5,572 nt of DNA from NCBI GenBank assembly GCA_021106775.1, contig JAIOTL010000188.1, positions 1 to 5,572 on the forward strand, given 5' to 3'. Positions 3,841-5,572 of the stretch are shown piece by piece. The translations under genes were made by a program, and so were the position numbers. The notes below the pieces were generated by a model. It searched no databases. It was not told the origin of the DNA and was given only the letters and a program-made list of their open reading frames with translations. This DNA comes from Planctomycetota bacterium. GTDB lineage: Bacteria; Planctomycetota; UBA8742; SKZP01; JAIOTL01. Position 1 is the stretch's first letter. Each line of letters starts with the position of its first letter.

Positions 3841-5572
3841 ATGTATAAAATCATTGTCGGCATGAGCACTTGCGGAGTATCAGCTGGTGCCAGACTCGCA
3901 TATAACAAGCTCGAAGAACTTCTCAATAATGAGAAAAATGAGAAAGACATGCTTTCATTCACGGGCTGCATCGGAATGTGTTATAAGGAGCCGCTCGTAG
4001 AAATTCGTGAAGGCAGCAACCGTTATATTTACGGCGATGTAACGCCTAATAGAGCGACAGAAATTTATGAATCGCATGTCAAAAATGGCAAAGCTATCGA
4101 TGAATATATCATTTATTCAGTAACTGCGGATGGAAAAGAAGCAGGCTCTGAGCTTAGTTTCATTGGGCAACAGGAAAGAATCGTGCTGCAAAACTGCGGT
4201 CTCATTAATCCTGAATTAATTGATGAATACATCGAGCAAGGTGGATATGTTGCAACGAAAAATGCACTTACCGAGATGAAACCCGATGAAATCATCGAAA
4301 TAATGAAGGATTCAGGGCTTCGTGGACGTGGGGGTGCTGGCTTCCCAACCGGCTTAAAATGGTCTTTTGCAGCGGGTGTAAAAAACGATGTAAAATATGT
4401 CGTTTGCAATGCTGACGAAGGCGACCCTGGCGCGTTCATGGACAGGTCGGTTCTTGAAGGTGACCCGCACGCTGTTCTCGAAGGCATGATAATTTGTGGC
4501 AAGGCGATTGGAGCGAGTTTCGGCTACATTTACTGTCGCGCGGAATATCCTCTTGCAATCAAGCGCCTTCAGATTGCAATCAAGGCTGCAAGGGAAAAAG
4601 GATTTATCGGTAAAAATATATTAGGTTCTGGATTCGATTTTGAACTTAAAATCAAGCAAGGCGCAGGTGCCTTTGTTTGCGGCGAGGAAACAGCACTTAT
4701 TGCGTCAATTGAAGGTGAAAGAGGCATGCCGCGCATCCGTCCTCCGTTCCCCGCGGTTTCAGGAGTATTCGGCAAACCCACAAACAACAACAATGTTGAA
4801 ACTTATGCGAATGTGCCGTGGATTATCGTTAAGGGAGCATCTGAATTCAGGAAATACGGAACCGAGAAAAGCCCTGGAACAAAGGTTTTCGCGCTTGCCG
4901 GGAAAATAAAAAAAGGCGGTCTCTGCGAAGTTTCTCTGGGTTTGAAAATTGAAAATATCATCTTCAACATCGGCGGCGGAATCAAGGAAGACAAGGAATA
5001 TAAGGCGGTTCAGATGGGTGGACCTTCTGGCGGATGTATCCCAGCACACCTCAAGGATACGCCCGTTGATTTCGAAAATATTCCGAAGACAGGTGCGATC
5101 ATGGGTTCAGGCGGCATGGTGGTCATGGATGAGACAACATGCATGGTTGATATGGCGCGGTTTTTCCTTAATTTTACTCAAGATGAATCATGCGGAAAAT
5201 GTACGTTCTGTCGCATCGGGACACGTCGAATGCTTGAAATCCTTGAGCGCATCACAATCGGCGAAGGCAAACCCGAAGACCTTGACACGCTGTTGGAACT
5301 TGGAGAACGCATCAAAGAAGCGAGTCTCTGCGGTCTTGGGCAGACTGCGCCAAATCCTGTAATCACGACAATTAAGTATTATCTGAACGAGTACGAAGCG
5401 CATATTAACGACAAAAAATGTCCTGCGCATAACTGCAACGCACTTGTTAATTTCGTTATTATCCCTGAGAAATGTACAGGCTGCACACTTTGTGCGAAAA
5501 ATTGTCCGGTTGATGCGATTGCTGGCGAGAAGAAGCAGGTGCATATTATTGACCATGAAATCTGCGTGAAAT
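3841..5572 (+). CDS. nuoF: NuoF/HydB-type NADH-binding flavoprotein subunit with ferredoxin tail (3' end cut by window)
   Basis: Open for 577 codons to the window edge with no stop, so it is partial at the right. The start ATG is preceded by GGGAG (3830-3834) six bases away. Domains in order: residues 1-80, a thioredoxin-like ferredoxin domain with C11, C43 and C47; residues about 110-440, the NADH/FMN core with the FMN loop GLRGRGGAGFPTG (159-171), CNADEGDPGAFMDR (189-202) and CGEETALIASIEG (280-292); residues about 445-520, the 51-kDa [4Fe-4S] site with ESCGKCTFCRIGT (C451, C454, C457) and C497; then C527/C532 (CPAHNC) and a ferredoxin-type domain with CTGCTLCAKNCP (C545, C548, C551, C555). 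C575 begins the second cluster motif, which is cut off. The N- and C-terminal extensions mark this as the HydB/HndC type rather than plain complex I NuoF. It exchanges electrons between NAD(H) and iron-sulfur clusters, with NuoE as partner. Bifurcation with ferredoxin is likely from the family but unproven here. The N-terminal domain has V6 where many homologues have the first cluster cysteine. Confidence 0.93.
   Translation, partial: MYKIIVGMSTCGVSAGARLAYNKLEELLNNEKNEKDMLSFTGCIGMCYKEPLVEIREGSNRYIYGDVTPNRATEIYESHVKNGKAIDEYIIYSVTADGKEAGSELSFIGQQERIVLQNCGLINPELIDEYIEQGGYVATKNALTEMKPDEIIEIMKDSGLRGRGGAGFPTGLKWSFAAGVKNDVKYVVCNADEGDPGAFMDRSVLEGDPHAVLEGMIICGKAIGASFGYIYCRAEYPLAIKRLQIAIKAAREKGFIGKNILGSGFDFELKIKQGAGAFVCGEETALIASIEGERGMPRIRPPFPAVSGVFGKPTNNNNVETYANVPWIIVKGASEFRKYGTEKSPGTKVFALAGKIKKGGLCEVSLGLKIENIIFNIGGGIKEDKEYKAVQMGGPSGGCIPAHLKDTPVDFENIPKTGAIMGSGGMVVMDETTCMVDMARFFLNFTQDESCGKCTFCRIGTRRMLEILERITIGEGKPEDLDTLLELGERIKEASLCGLGQTAPNPVITTIKYYLNEYEAHINDKKCPAHNCNALVNFVIIPEKCTGCTLCAKNCPVDAIAGEKKQVHIIDHEICVK

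Noticed and set aside
4113..4502. A 129-codon minus-strand open frame inside the NuoF gene
   Set aside because: It is antisense to the conserved FMN/NADH core, its protein resembles nothing I recognise, and the plus-strand frame carries all the family motifs.
5188..5556. A 122-codon minus-strand open frame opposite the iron-sulfur region of NuoF
   Set aside because: It is a shadow of the cysteine-motif coding strand, with no plausible ribosome binding site or family features.

Overview
The window holds four plus-strand genes and looks like the chromosome of a moderately AT-rich, anaerobic bacterium. Two features point to this. First, a secreted lipoprotein is built from choice-of-anchor/HYDIN-type Ig-like repeats. 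Second, the right half carries the small and flavin subunits of a NAD-linked hydrogenase-type diaphorase (HydC/NuoE and HydB/NuoF with an extra ferredoxin tail), typical of strict anaerobes that ferment and make or use H2. All four genes have clear Shine-Dalgarno sequences, which argues against Bacteroidota. A candidate-phylum fermenter such as a Cloacimonadota-like lineage would fit, but the sequence here does not settle the taxonomy.

Layout. Positions 1-38 are the leader of the first gene, including a short palindrome. Positions 39-1925 encode a 628-residue predicted lipoprotein: three Ig-like repeats, then a glycine-rich domain resembling the one in the extracellular part of the animal receptor kinases ALK/LTK. 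A strong intrinsic terminator (1942-1973) closes this unit. The spacer 1974-2206 has no gene. It holds a candidate promoter and several small inverted repeats, two of which overlap so that only one can fold at a time.

Positions 2207-3199 encode a response regulator with an intact receiver domain but no DNA-binding domain. Its output half is two tandem beta-alpha-beta-beta-alpha-beta units like the effector (RAM) domain of Lrp/AsnC regulators. After 96 nt without a terminator comes the NuoE/HydC [2Fe-2S] subunit (3296-3817). After 23 more nt comes the NuoF/HydB NADH-FMN subunit (3841 to the window end, open and truncated at the right edge).

How they work together. NuoE and NuoF would form the NADH-oxidising/reducing module of a bifurcating or NAD-linked [FeFe]-hydrogenase. 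The catalytic subunit (HydA) is expected just past the right edge but is not seen. The regulator probably shares a transcript with them, suggesting that phosphorylation and a bound small molecule together tune redox or hydrogen metabolism, perhaps by protein-protein contact. That link is inferred from gene order. The lipoprotein is a separate, terminated unit with no evident link to the redox genes.
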